Assembly: GCA_963920525.1 (NCBI GenBank)
Contig: OY986439.1
Coordinates: 32,743,819-32,807,818, forward strand
Direction of reading: 5' to 3'
Length of the DNA: 64,000 bases
Origin: Dichetophora obliterata
Taxonomy: Eukaryota > Arthropoda > Insecta > Diptera > Sciomyzidae
Shown one piece after another: positions 1-11,217 of the stretch. Under the pieces are notes generated by a model. It was not told the DNA's origin and ran no database searches. It worked only from the letters and a program-made list of their open reading frames with translations. A program made the position numbers and the translations under genes. Position 1 is the stretch's first letter; each line of letters starts with the position of its first letter.

Positions 1-686
1 TTTATTTAATCGTTATTCTGAACGGTTACATTCATCAGGAAATCATTAAAAAAATTAAAAACTTCATTGAATTATTTGGTAAATTCAGTTTCATAACCCG
101 AAAACACCCGCTATTCCGGGATTATGAAAACCTTCTGGAATCGGAGTCCCTAGTATCAACCTCTTGAAATTTATTTCCCTTATAACGAACGAATGATGAC
201 TCTTTATCATAGACTATAAAACGTTATCGTCAATATATTACAGATAACTTGTGAGCTCGTGTGTGAAGAGGCCCTCCTACCAGCGCAGCGCTACAGGAAG
301 TTTTCGATGAACTATATTGTACTTGTGTGAATGATAAAACGAACTTACAAACGCGTAAATTTCAAGTTGCAAGAAATTATACACATTCATTTATAAAAAG
401 CTAATATTTATAATTCTAATAATTTACACACACGTCCTTGAAATATGCATAAATGCAAACATTTGACTTGTAGTCACTAATAATATTTGCGCGATAAGTT
501 ATATAAACAATGTAATATTTGTTGATAACAAATCAAATCAAATAGAAATTAAGCAGAATTAAAGTCAATGGCTATAGAAAGAGTTTTTGCAATGAAAAAA
601 GACATATAACATAAAAAACAACACAAGTAACTATTTAAATAGCTGCCTATAGGTTTAAGTGTTGTGTTTTTGCGCCTTGTAGTGGG
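1..686. other. AT-rich intergenic DNA
   Basis: I see no coding region, RNA gene or element end here that I can support. Open frames are short and of low complexity. Confidence 0.6.
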
Positions 687-760
687 AAGCGGTTTTGTTT
701 AATTTGCAAACTGATTAATGACATGGAATTTAATCAGTTATATTGAACAAAACCTGCTTA
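687..760. repeat. short hairpin (inverted repeat)
   Basis: Two arms of about 32 bp, beginning AAGCGGTTTTGTT and ending AACAAAACCTGCTT, are near-complementary around a loop of about 10 bp. It could be a relic MITE core or a chance palindrome. No target duplication was seen. Confidence 0.5.
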
Positions 761-1372
761 AAGTTGATTAAATGTTATTTTTGATAATTTAAAAAGGGCG
801 TTTTGCATTGATCGAAGAGTTTTCTAGATTATATTAAAATAAATACGTACATATATTTTGATTTCCTTATACAATACCAAAAAATTACCAGAAAAAAAAG
901 GGCTTAAGTTTTGTCATATGGACCATACGTACAGCATCGTGCTGTACAGCAAAACGTACAGTATTTTGAAAGTATCACAACTAAATAATAACAAATTTCC
1001 AAATCTCTTGTTTGGACTAGAGAAAAGTAGTATGCAGCCGTTTGAAGCGATGTGCACCCATCTTTACAGTTTTAAAAAACTCGTTGCCAATACTTCACAG
1101 TTGGCGTACGTGTCGCTGTTAAAAGGGGCCCTCAAACGATACTACATGCCGGATGTACATGTAGTTCGATAAAGTAACGGGACGCTTTTCGTTGCTCCCA
1201 TGATAGAATTACCAGGTACTATTAATCGCTACTTTTACTCGTTACTTTGGGCATATAGTGTCAAATTGGTCACAAATAAAAGTACTGCAAACACACCAAG
1301 AAGTAAAAGGGGATTTTTGCTGTTACTTTTTCCCAGATGTCTACGTATGAACATGAACAGGTGACGAAATTG

Positions 1373-1709
1373 ACGAACTGCACGAGGACGCCTTAGTGTA
1401 CGTTGCAGGATACATTAAAAAAAGGCTACATTTTGAAAGTTTTTAAAGTAAAGACTGCTCCTTTACATGAAGGTGGATGAAGTCTCCCAGGGAGGGCTGA
1501 AAAAGCCATCAGCTGCATTTATGGAAAAAATAAAGAAGGCGATCTTTAATCAAGCCAATAGTAGGAACATTTTAGTGTACAGAAAAAAACTCGCTGAATT
1601 GTGTTCAGCAAATGAACTTCCCGAACCTATTAAAGAGCTCTTCGTAAAATGCAGAATGCATTTTCGGACTAAAAATTTAAATAAAAGATTAAAAAATCAA
1701 AAATTTTAA
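1373..1709 (+). pseudogene. transposase C-terminal remnant, P/THAP9-like
   Basis: Two frames together give a transposase-like tail. The first (1373-1447) reads DALVYVAGYIKKRL and then stops. The second (from about 1464) continues with SQGGLKKPSAAFM and ends with FVKCRMHFRTKNLNKRL before a stop at 1707-1709. The order 'VY-x-AGY-I-x-KK' then 'GGL-x-x-PS' then a basic 'F-x-R/K-x-R' tail is what I associate with C-termini of P-element/THAP9-type transposases; this is recalled family knowledge, not a search. At least one frame change and an internal stop break it, and the THAP and catalytic regions are absent. It lies inside the element at 1125-2704, which supports a transposon origin. Confidence 0.5.
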
Positions 1710-1780
1710 CAAAAAAACTTGCAATTTTGTTTATAAAGAGATTGGTTTGGTTTATATATCAACAACTATATATCAAGCCC

Positions 1781-1996
1781 TATCATGAATAATTTTTCAC
1801 TCAAAATCGGAAAAGGGAAATTTCATTTTTATGATAAAGCTCAAGACCATTTTGGAAATTTTTAATGCAAATTGATGCAACGGTTGATAAACCGCTGAGT
1901 AACGTATTTGCATTAAAATTTCCAAAATGTTCTTGAGCTTTGTCTTAAAAATGAAAACTCCCTTTTCCGATTCCGCGTGAAAAATTATTCATGATA
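1781..1996. mobile_element. MITE with about 90-bp terminal inverted repeats
   Basis: Begins TATCATGAATAATTTTTCAC and ends with the near-exact reverse complement. The arms of about 90 bp flank a centre of about 35 bp, so the whole unit can fold back. It is nested inside the P-like element. No convincing target duplication was read. Confidence 0.7.
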
Positions 1997-2970
1997 TGGC
2001 TGATTGTATTACGCTAAACGATACAAAGGCTTTATAGTATTTGAATTGTTTTAAAGTCAAACATTAGAACTTTGAATGACATTGTTTCTCTTATGCTTAC
2101 TTAAGTTTTGATGTAATGAACTAATAAAATTTTTATTTATCACGCCACTAATATCAAGTGCAAGGACAAGATAAATATTTAAATTTGTATTAAGTTTTGT
2201 AAAACTACAAAAACAAAATGCATAATGTTTATTCCCAAAAGCATTTTTACTCAACACGGAAGAAGCTATTTAATAAAAATTATTATAATGTAGTGTTCTG
2301 CTTAAATTGTTTCATGATTTCTTACAGTAAAATTATGATTTCCATTTATATTTCCAAACAAAAATACATACAAAATTTAGCTGATTTTAAAAATACAACA
2401 TTTTATTACAGGTCCGTTCACAATAACTTTTATATATTGGATATTTTATAAAAACTAATCAAAAATACACCACATTGTGAATATCCCTATCGTTTGTAGA
2501 TTTCTGATTTGAAATACTACAAGAAGCAACACTGTTTTCACCTACTCGCTACATTTTGACACTATATGCCCAAAATGACAGTTTATCCCCAGCTGATTTT
2601 CAGCGAATAATAATACCTGGTAATTATATCATGCGTTGCCCCTACACACATCACACTTGTCGGATGGACTTCATTCATATTAGCTGCCGAAGAGTTAACA
2701 TCGAGTGAAAATGTTGTTTTTAACATTTATTTTCATATTTTTCACTTTATATATTCCAAGCCATAACGATTTTAGGGAAAGATAAAAAATTCGCGTCAAA
2801 ATATAGCATTTGTTACGTTCAGCAGTTTTGCAGCGAGATGTGCTCATCTGATAAATTTTCATCAAATGGCAAAATGCACCAAGTTGAAGGTACTTAGCAA
2901 AAAGTAAACAATTTTTGTCTTCCATCGGAGATATCCATCCGCCTTGATTTTTTTGCACACGAACGATACT

Positions 2971-3221
2971 AGGGGTATTCACGATTCAGTGCACTTGCCT
3001 GTGCAGTTGAGGACTTGTGCACTTTACAAAAACAAAAATCTGCACAAGTGCTTTTCTACTATTACCTTCAACTTGAGGACTTGAGCAGTTGTGCACTTGT
3101 GTGCAGTGAAAAATGTTGACAGCTTTGAAATGGTGATGGTGGTGTGTTCACGAAAACCTAACTGCACAACTGCACAAGTCCTCAACTGCACAGGCAAGTG
3201 CACTGAATCGTGAATACCCCT
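2971..3221. mobile_element. MITE, AGGGGTATTCAC family (copy 1, intact)
   Basis: The terminal inverted repeats are perfect for 51 bp, starting AGGGGTATTCACGATTCAGT, in a 251-bp unit. Flanks CTA and TTA could be a diverged 3-bp target site of PIF/Harbinger type; that assignment is inference. A second, interrupted copy lies at about 40216-41284 and shares the inner sequence GTGCAGTTGAGGACTTGTGC. Confidence 0.75.
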
Positions 3222-4733
3222 TATATGTGTGATGACTTGACAGGTCGGATGGACATGTAGTATCGTTTGAGGGGTCCTAAAGGGGTTACACATTAAAGGG
3301 GTTACACATTAGCGAACTTGTTCTTCAAACAACATGGCGGGTCTAACTTGTTTGAAACAGGTAGCGTTCAAATTCAAGCAACGTATTCGTCAAACAAGCG
3401 AAGCATTTTAGTTGCTTTTCGCCATCATTTTGTTTTACAACCAGTTTTGCCACTCACTGCATTTTCTTCGTAGCAAAAAATGTATCAAGTCTTGCTGCAA
3501 TGTAGCAAAAAAAATTTTTAGCCTAGTTTAGCACGATGTAATAATCATTTTGCACTTTTGAAATGGTCTAGTGTAGGTTATTAGCATGGTACAAAGAACT
3601 ACAGATAATGTATTCCCGGCGCAACGAAGAATGTGACACTTGATAAATACATTCAAAAGAAAATGTCAAAAAGAGACGAAGATAGCAAAATGAAAATGAA
3701 CAAACAATATGATTGCTATGTTTTTTGAAGAAATTGTATAGAAAAAACATCGGCAAGAGTTAAAAAGTTGGAAAATATATCAAAAACTTAGTATTTACTT
3801 GATAAACAAACTATACATATTCCACAAAGTATTATATATCATTTGAAAGATCTACAGTGAATCAATAAAGTTTACATAATTTTTTTTCTTATATTCGTTC
3901 TTTTCTGATTGTCGAAAGGCCAAAAACTTTCTTTCTGCGACTGCAGAACAATGAGGCAAATATTGTAAATTAAATAGGAATTTTGTATGATCTGAGAACA
4001 TTTGCTCGGCTTTTCTATTTTTAATGCAAGACTTGTTCGAAAAAGGAATCGATATCACATTTTAAATTGTTTTCACTTAATTTTAATAAAGTCCATTGCA
4101 TTACGATATTATCACAATCAACATTACATAAGTCTTCAAGTTGTAAAATTAGATCCAAAATTTAATTGTCATTGTATGATAAAACCTCGATTGAAGTTAT
4201 TATTTTTAAAAGTTCCTAGTATTTTCTTGTGAAATCAAATCTTAATTTGATTTGCTCTTAAAATTCACAACAATTTATTTAGGCCTATTGATTAAACAAT
4301 ATATACCTATTAATTTATTTTTCCATTTCACATCAGCTAATAAAAGCTTCAAACGTCACACATAATAATATTGATAGTTTTGACATATAGAAAGGAAAAT
4401 GTACAATTTGTAAACTGATAGTTGATATATGCGCTAAAGGTTAAATACAATGCACTAAAGGCATGAACAAAATCTTATTTTTTGTTTTTACATATAAAGT
4501 GTTCCTTTTATAATTTTTTCTACTGAAAATACAAAAAAATTATTGAAACTATAAAAATTTAGCCATTTAAGAAGCATCGTAGCATTGTAGCTTTCCATTT
4601 TAAATGTAGCCAATTGGCTACAATTGTAAGAAAATCAAAAATTATTGCCAACAGACCAACAGGTTCGACAAACCATCAAATTAGTTTCTTAACTATCAAA
4701 TTGGTTCGAACATGGCCGCCTTTTATCGAGTAG
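3222..4733. other. intergenic DNA without recognisable genes
   Basis: About 3238-3280 carries a piece related to the P-like element end (GACATGTAGTATCGTTTGAG). A 17-bp stretch around AAAGGGGTTACACATTA is duplicated in tandem near 3280-3310. The remainder shows only short AT-rich frames. Confidence 0.5.
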
Positions 4734-4741
4734 CATACGAG

Positions 4742-5559
4742 CAAAGTTGTCACCTTTGTGGGAAAAATCCCATTTGTGGTTATTTTTGATTGCCATGGGA
4801 AATGGGGATTCCCATGGGATTTTTTAATTGAGTGTGATTTTTTTAATTCACATGGGATTTTTTTTGTTTTGTGGGATTTTTTTGTTTTGAAGGATTTGTT
4901 ATTATTTTTCAGTTAAATTTATACATAAAAGTGTATATTTTTCATATTTTGTTCATTGTCGAAATCGTCTCAACCATCTATACGAATTTCGCAACGATTT
5001 CGTTAAGATTTCGGGAAAATATGTTTCAGTGAATTTTTTTTATTTTTTTTATCAATATACAAAATTGGTATAACTTAAAACTAAAATTGATACACCAATT
5101 TAGAACTCTTTTTGTAAACTTTATACAGGTCTAAGGTGGATTAAACAAATATTTTGTATTGAATATTATTACTAAAAGACTAATTAAAACACAGACGACG
5201 AAATATACCAGTTTTTATTTTTAATTTAAAAAATTTTTTTTAATTTAAAATTTTTTTTTTTAATTTTAAATTTTTTTTTAATTTTTATTTTTTTTTATTT
5301 TTTTGACAATTTGTTATGTCCGTGGTATTTATTGTGGTAATTTTTAATAGAAAAGAGATTTTTTGTGTTTTTTTAATACAAATGGGATTTATCGTGGGAT
5401 TTTCGTGGTTATTTTAAATGTCCGTGGGATTTTCTGTAGTTTTTTTTAATTGCGATGGGATTTTTTTATCAATTTTTTACCATGGGAACATCGTGGCTAT
5501 TAATTTTTTTATTGTGGGGGAAAAGTTTTTCGCGGGAATTTAAGGTGGCTACGAGTCGG
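4742..5559. mobile_element. AT-rich hAT-like element, TGGGATTTTT family (copy 1)
   Basis: About 820 bp built from degenerate TGGGATTTTTTTAAT units. CATACGAG occurs immediately before it (4734-4741) and after it (5560-5567), an 8-bp target duplication. Termini are diverged: GTTGTCACCTT on the left against the complement of AAGGTGGCTAC on the right. The same internal units and related ends occur in the larger element at 20489-23445. There is no coding capacity, so it is non-autonomous. Confidence 0.6.
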
Positions 5560-5706
5560 CATACGAGTCGTTAAAATTTTAATTTTATTTCGGTGAATAT
5601 AAAATTTGCTGGTAAAATTGGAGCTATATCCGAATATAAAGAATTAAACATATTTCCTATTAATTTTTTTATAAAATTCCATGGTAAATGCTGCATTAAA
5701 ATATTA

Positions 5707-6118
5707 GGGCTGTTCACAATTGCTGTGCTTATGGTCTTGCATCATCTAACAAAATATACAGGGATGCATTGACAAATATGCAACACTAAAACCCATGGTT
5801 TATATTTACTATGCACATGAAATACTAAATTGCAAACTGACAGCTGATAACAAAAAAAGGAAACAAAAAAAAAACTGATATGGGAAAATAAGTAAATAAA
5901 AAACGAATTGTACCTTAAAGCTTTTTTTTCGACAAAAAATTGATTAACGTAAAAGTCCCAATAAAAAACAATTTTGCTTTTTATCAAACAGCTGTGGATT
6001 TCATGTTTTGCAGCAAGTGTAGCAAAGTAAACCAAAAAATACCGTTGACAATTGATAGAAAATTTTTACAATTGCACGAATTTGCAATCTCAAATACACA
6101 AGATTGTGAGTTGCTCTA
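5707..6118. mobile_element. MITE, TTAGGGCTGTTCACAA family (copy 1)
   Basis: The left end is GGGCTGTTCACAATTG preceded by TTA. The right end reads CACAAGATTGTGAGTTG before TTAA. The right half matches the second copy at 25194-25445 over about 120 bp (shared TTTTTACAATTGCAC and TTTGCAATCTCAAA). TTA/TAA flanks and GGGC ends suggest a PIF/Harbinger-type MITE. The short open frames in it are repeat-derived. Confidence 0.6.
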
Positions 6119-6177
6119 TTAAATATTATTTTTAAAGTTTTCTATTTGACCTTGTTATTTATTATGTTGGTTTTTTA

Positions 6178-6358
6178 TGATTTAAATACAAATCCTAAAT
6201 GTTTGATAGTTTAAATCATTCTTGATTTTAAATACAAATTCTAGTTGTTTGATAGTTTAAAATCGTTTATTGAGCTTTAGGCTAGGTTAAAAAAATTAAT
6301 TGCTCTAACAAATTTTTTTCCAAAGAAACAACAACATTTTCAATATGAAAAAAAATAT
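6178..6358 (+). repeat. dispersed repeat, TTTGATAGTTTAAATC family (copy 1)
   Basis: The same sequence recurs at 44178-44368 (same orientation) and 28727-28925 (reverse). All three contain two spaced TTTGATAGTTT motifs, an ATTAATTG box and an AAAGAAACAACAAC tract. Class unknown. Confidence 0.65.
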
Positions 6359-6475
6359 GACTTGCTGATTTTATTACAATTCCGGCCCTGCTACAGGCTT
6401 CATCAGAAATCTTTGTGATGCCGGCGGGAATCGAACCCGGGCCGTGCTTGCCTCGTGCAAGAGATTTCAGTATCA
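6359..6475 (-). mobile_element. tRNA-related SINE fragment
   Basis: On the minus strand the sequence holds CGGGTTCGATTCCCG, a perfect pol III B box (GGTTCGATTCC) in a T-arm-like stem, followed by GCCGGCATC. A pairing segment CTTGC/GCAAG sits where an anticodon arm would be, but its loop has only five bases, so this is not a functional tRNA. It directly abuts the dispersed repeat at 6178-6358. Confidence 0.5.
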
Positions 6476-9144
6476 AGTTCTCAGGTTTTTTCCCTTTTCT
6501 TGTTGTTCTTTTTATTTTTGCTTTACTTTACCAAAACATATTTTGGTAAAGTAAAAGTCATATTTTGCTTTACTTTGCTTGTTACCAAAACATATATAAA
6601 TCGACTGCCACTCAGCTACAAAAGATTTAATGATAATTTTGTTCTTGCTCGCAGACATTGCATCAGCTTTTAGGCGGGATTTGACAGAATGCCCTTCTTA
6701 TTATCGAAATTATCATATTCACAATGACTCTCACTCATTAAACAGATTCAATTATGGTAACTGAACACATCTTTTCTTCGCAAATTTCCGACGACTATTT
6801 TTTATCAACTCAATAGGTGATTAAATTTAAGCAATCTTTGGAAAACCAAAACAACAACAATTGCACTGAAGTTTTCGCCAATTTCAGCATTTCGCAAATT
6901 TCAGCGTTGAAGTGAATACCCTTATTATTTTTGTTATTAATTGTCTTCATAGTTTCATGGAAAATTAAACTAAAAATTTAGTTTATTTATATTAAAGTTT
7001 ATTTTTTATTAAATAAATATTCCAAGATTCGTCGCATTTGGAATTGTAAAAGGGAGTTTCATTTTTTAAAATAGAGGGCGAAGAATTTTTAAAAAATTTG
7101 TTATCATCGTGAGTATTGAAGAGAGCATATATTTGCATTATAATTTTCTAAAATATTAAATAAGTTTGTCTGTTTGATAGTTTTTCAGTAATTTTTATTT
7201 AAAAATTAATCCTGATTTCTTTTTCTTTATTTTTACGAGACGATGACAACATCAACTCTTTGTATTTAAAATAATAATTGTCAGTAGCTTTAGTGATAAA
7301 CTTATAATTGTATTTCTCCAAGGATAATTGTTTTTAATAAATATTAAAAAAACAATTCTCCCGAACTTAACTTGGAATTCAAGTGTTCTTGTGGTCAACC
7401 ATAAATACTGATGATTGGGTTTAATAACTTTAAAATCTATAGATTTTAATGGTTTTGTTGTACAGCATTGAGCCTTCTAGTATATGGACACCTTAGTTTT
7501 GTCCAACACTGTTCAGTGCCTATCTGGTTGTAGTTATTTATATATGTTATCTATTAGTAAAGAACTTTTATCTAAATATTAAAATTTAATACAAGCACGT
7601 GCTATTAAATTTTTAGCCAGGCGTTGTTTTTGGTGCCTTCATTAACAAGTCTTAACTGCAGCAATCGAACTGATGAAAATTCACGATACGAACTCTTCTC
7701 ATCTACATCTATAGTATATGAATAGTTGAGTATTGCTTAAATTTGCACGCGGTTCAACTATACTTTAACAACTGTTATCTTTTTTCCCTTTTACCCACTG
7801 TTTGTGGCTGCTCTTCCTTTACACTGTGATAAGAAGCTTGTGAAATATCGCGCATATTGCGCGAGTGCGTCTGTCATTAACTTTTTTTTTTTTATCAAAA
7901 GTGATTCGTCATTTATTGTATACTTTTCTTTTAAGCAAAAACCGGTTAATTCCAATTTCGCTGAATGAATAATTTGGTTTTTTATTTTTTTGTTTAATAG
8001 TATTACCATATTTTTAAATTTTTATTTTTGCCTCATTTAGCACATTAAAATTATGGATAATTTTTTCCAACTCTGTGATTCACATTTGATCAAAGCTTCC
8101 AGAACCGGCCTAGGAGCACTTCTATAGATAAGCCGACGGCGACTTAATTTATAACATAAAACAAACATTTATATGACTATTTATACGGTGCATTTTTATG
8201 GTGCAAATGCACTGAAAGTGTTTTCATTTTCTACTTTGTTGTGACAAGAGGAAAAATTTGTGTTTTCCACAACTTTTTATTCACATATGTTTAGACTATT
8301 TTTGTTCATTTTATAATTGTTATCAGTATTTATACAGGGTGTTCGGAGTGGGAGTATGAATATTTACGGAATTGAAGGAGGAGGTCGAGTTAAGCAAAAA
8401 ATCGTATGGGACGGGGTTCCATTTTCACACCCTTAGGAATAACGGGCTTAATTGGAATTTCATGACTTTGGTTCACACTATTGTTTCTAGCAGAAAAACT
8501 AACTAACTTATATAACTTAGATAACTTATTTTAAGAGCTCATTTGAAAGACAACGAAATAACCTTTCTAATATATCATCAGCAAAACCCACTCGACTCAT
8601 CCATTTTCGAGCTGTGCTCGTGTGCAGATGAAATCAATTCTATCAACTACCAAATTTTTTCATTGAGCGCAAGTTTCTTTGAAATTTGCGTAACAAATCA
8701 ACATTTTTTACCATCAAACTTGTGACTTATTTACTTTTCTTTCAAATGACATCAAAATCATAAACATATCTTTAAAAATAACAAAGTTGGTTGTACTTAA
8801 AAAAAATTCACTAAATTGGAAACATAATATTATATTCTACGTAATTGTATTTTGTTAAAAAAAAATATAAGAACTGTTCGAAGTGAAATTTATGTAACGC
8901 ATTTTTGGCCTATTTTAGACCCCTCTGCCTCCATGTCAAACAGTTTTAGTGTATTTTGGGTTTTTTCATTTTATCAATTTGATTTGAAAAAAAATTATAG
9001 TTCACGTTATATTTACTATACAAAAACTTTTTACGAAAAAATAAAACTGGGCTCAATTTATTATAGCAACAAACGACAGAAGGCCGAAACAATATCAACA
9101 AAAAAGAAAACTACAAAGTAAAAAATTATTTTAAATTACTTGTC
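6476..9144. other. intergenic AT-rich DNA
   Basis: No gene or clear element is supported. Near 8335-8460 a stretch beginning ACAGGGTGTTCGGAGTGGGAG has the look of a transposon end, but no partner end was found. Confidence 0.5.
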
Positions 9145-10407
9145 CTATTAATTTCCTGGTCAAATTTGATAATTTTTTTATATATACTATTACATATATT
9201 GAAATTCTTATTATTTTAATTTTTTTAATTTGTTTTATTATCATAAATATATTAATTTCTTTATGAATATAAAGCCTTTAAATTTGGCGCTAATATAATC
9301 AGAATTTTATAAAATTAACGCTTTCGATCAACACAACACAATAACAAGTTTATTGTACACAATAACAAGAGCTTTTGTTTATTGGGAGGTGCGCCTGTTA
9401 CTCGCTAATCTTAACTTCCCCTGCAAACATTTAGAAGACGATTGAAAGAGAAATTGATTTTGCAAAGCACTTGCGATTCGCCCAAGGGTTCTTTGGAAGA
9501 TGGATCGCCCAAGCGATGATTGCTCGATTCAAGAAAAATTTTCAAAATCTTCCCTCATTCATTCCGGCGATCGTTGGAAGATCGATCGCCTTTCGATCGC
9601 CCTAGCGACGAATGCGCGATTTAAGAAAAAAATTTCGAAATCTTACTTCGTTTATTCCGGCGATTGTTGGAAGATGGATCGCTTTTTGATCGCCAAGCGA
9701 TGAATACGCGATTCAAAAACTTCCTTCGCTTATTCCGGCGATCGGGAAGATAGCTTTATAAAAATTTTCAAAATCGATAGTTAGAACATGAAGCAGGCTA
9801 TTCTATAATTTTCTCCACTAAAAATAATCATCGAAAAAATTTTAAAAATTGTTTTTTGTTTTGAATTGCCGCATGGAAATTGAAACTATTCATATCAGCA
9901 CAATTTGCGGTGGTCGATCTTTTTTCTTACAGATTTGCCAAGGAATGTCACCTACAAAACAAGATGTTTCGCAACAAATCGCTTAGTAACCCTAGAAGCG
10001 TATCGTTTGCCACTCTTGCCGGCGAATGGCTTAAGACCACTTTTGCCGATTCGTGTACAACCTTTCCCGCGAATTGGGATGGACTTCTTTTGGCGATTCG
10101 TTTCAGACTCTTCCCAGCGAATTGGTTACGAGCCCTTTAAACGATTCGTTTGCGAATCTTTCCGGCGAATCACTTAAGACTTCTCTCGGCGATTCGTTAG
10201 CGACTTTTCCCAGCAACTCGCTTACGCAGCCTTTAGGCGATTCGTTTGCGAATCTTCCCGGCGAATCGCTTTTATGGCCTCAGCTGCTTACAGACGACGA
10301 TATCCGGATGACTCCCAAATGAGCTCGTCGGCAATTGTTTCATCTGCCAAGCGATTCTGATCGCAGGGATATAAATAAATTGTCAAATTTGACCAAAAAA
10401 TTAATAG
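9145..10407. mobile_element. TIR element carrying GC-rich tandem repeats
   Basis: Inverted ends of about 30 bp: CTATTAATTTCCTGGTCAAA at the left and its near-complement ending TTGACCAAAAAATTAATAG at the right. The interior is far more GC-rich than its surroundings. At 9470-9760 it has three units of about 100-120 bp (each with ATTCCGGCGAT and GGAAGAT). At 9990-10280 it has shorter units around GGCGATTCGTTTGCGAATCTT. Because CGATTCGC-type units recur, overlapping open frames appear at 9880-10322; I read these as repeat translations, not genes. Superfamily unknown. Confidence 0.55.
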
Positions 10408-10826
10408 AAAAAGTCATTTAATTATTTGCAGTTATTATTATAGCCATTATTTTTTACTTTGTGACTTTGAAGTCAGTTTTTTCTTTTATTAATAAGTTTT
10501 TATTTTTTCCTTTTTAGAGAATATGATAATAATTCTACCCCTTCTGATAACGAACTTTAGTACCCTAGTGGAAATATTAACTAAGATACAGTGTTTTTCG
10601 AAAAGTGGGGCTTTGTTGAATTCCGCCCACTTTCTTCATCGTGTTTTGTAATAATTCTACCCATTCTTGTAACGAATTTTACTACCCTAGTGTCAATATT
10701 ATTCGAAAGTATTTTGTAATATTTCCACGCCTTTTTGTCGAATACCGCCCACTTTTTTAGATGGGCACCTCCGTGTTCAATGTCCCCTATCTGTTTTTTA
10801 AGTCAGTTAAAAAATAAATCTCTCAC

Positions 10827-11105
10827 TACCATAACCATTATTATTACCACTGCCATTGCCATTACCAAAACTATATTATTACCACTACCATTGCCATAAC
10901 CATTACCTTTACCACTACCATTACTATTTCCATAACCATTACCTTTACCATTACCTTTACCATTACCTTTACCACTAACATTACCATAACCATTGCCTTT
11001 ACCATTACCTTTACCACTACCATTACCATAACCATTACCTTTACCACTACCATTACTAATTCCATAACCATTACCTTTACCACTACCATTACTATTACCA
11101 ATACT
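10827..11105. repeat. minisatellite of ACCATT/ACCTTT units
   Basis: About 280 bp of 6-bp-based units (CCATTACC, CCTTTACC, CCATAACC) in long runs. It is pyrimidine/adenine strand-biased. The long minus-strand frame across it, rich in Met and Val, is a by-product of the repeat. Confidence 0.9.
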
Positions 11106-11217
11106 AATTTCAATTAATCTTTTCTGAATTTCAATTGATCTATTATGAATTTTAATCGATCTATTTTGAATTTCAATGGAATTTTAAATTTCAATTGATT
11201 TTTTCTAAATTTTAATA

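Larger units (their letters stand above)
1125..2704. mobile_element. P/THAP9-like DNA transposon remnant (copy 1)
   Basis: The ends match those of a second element at 39571-39982 in opposite orientation: GGGGCCCTCAAACGATAC on this left side and GCCGAAGAGTTAACATCGA on the right. Inside the ends lie long imperfect subterminal inverted repeats (about 1186-1266 against 2549-2641, sharing GGGCATATAGTGTCAAA and AATTACCAGGTA). The interior holds a decayed transposase C-terminus (1373-1709) and a nested long-TIR MITE (1781-1996). Placement in the P superfamily rests on the protein fragment. The exact outer boundary is uncertain, because weak similarity to the second copy continues for some tens of bases beyond 2704. 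Confidence 0.55.

Noticed and set aside
858..1172. 104-residue open frame on the plus strand
   Set aside because: No recognisable domain. It overlaps the end of the P-like element, and its codon content is that of AT-rich noise.
9880..10322. Three overlapping plus-strand frames of 86-90 residues
   Set aside because: All arise from CGATTCGC-type tandem repeats. No frame is favoured and none resembles a known protein.
10871..11113. 80-residue Met/Val-rich minus-strand frame
   Set aside because: It is the translation of the ACCATT/ACCTTT minisatellite. A repeat of six bases keeps one frame open by arithmetic.
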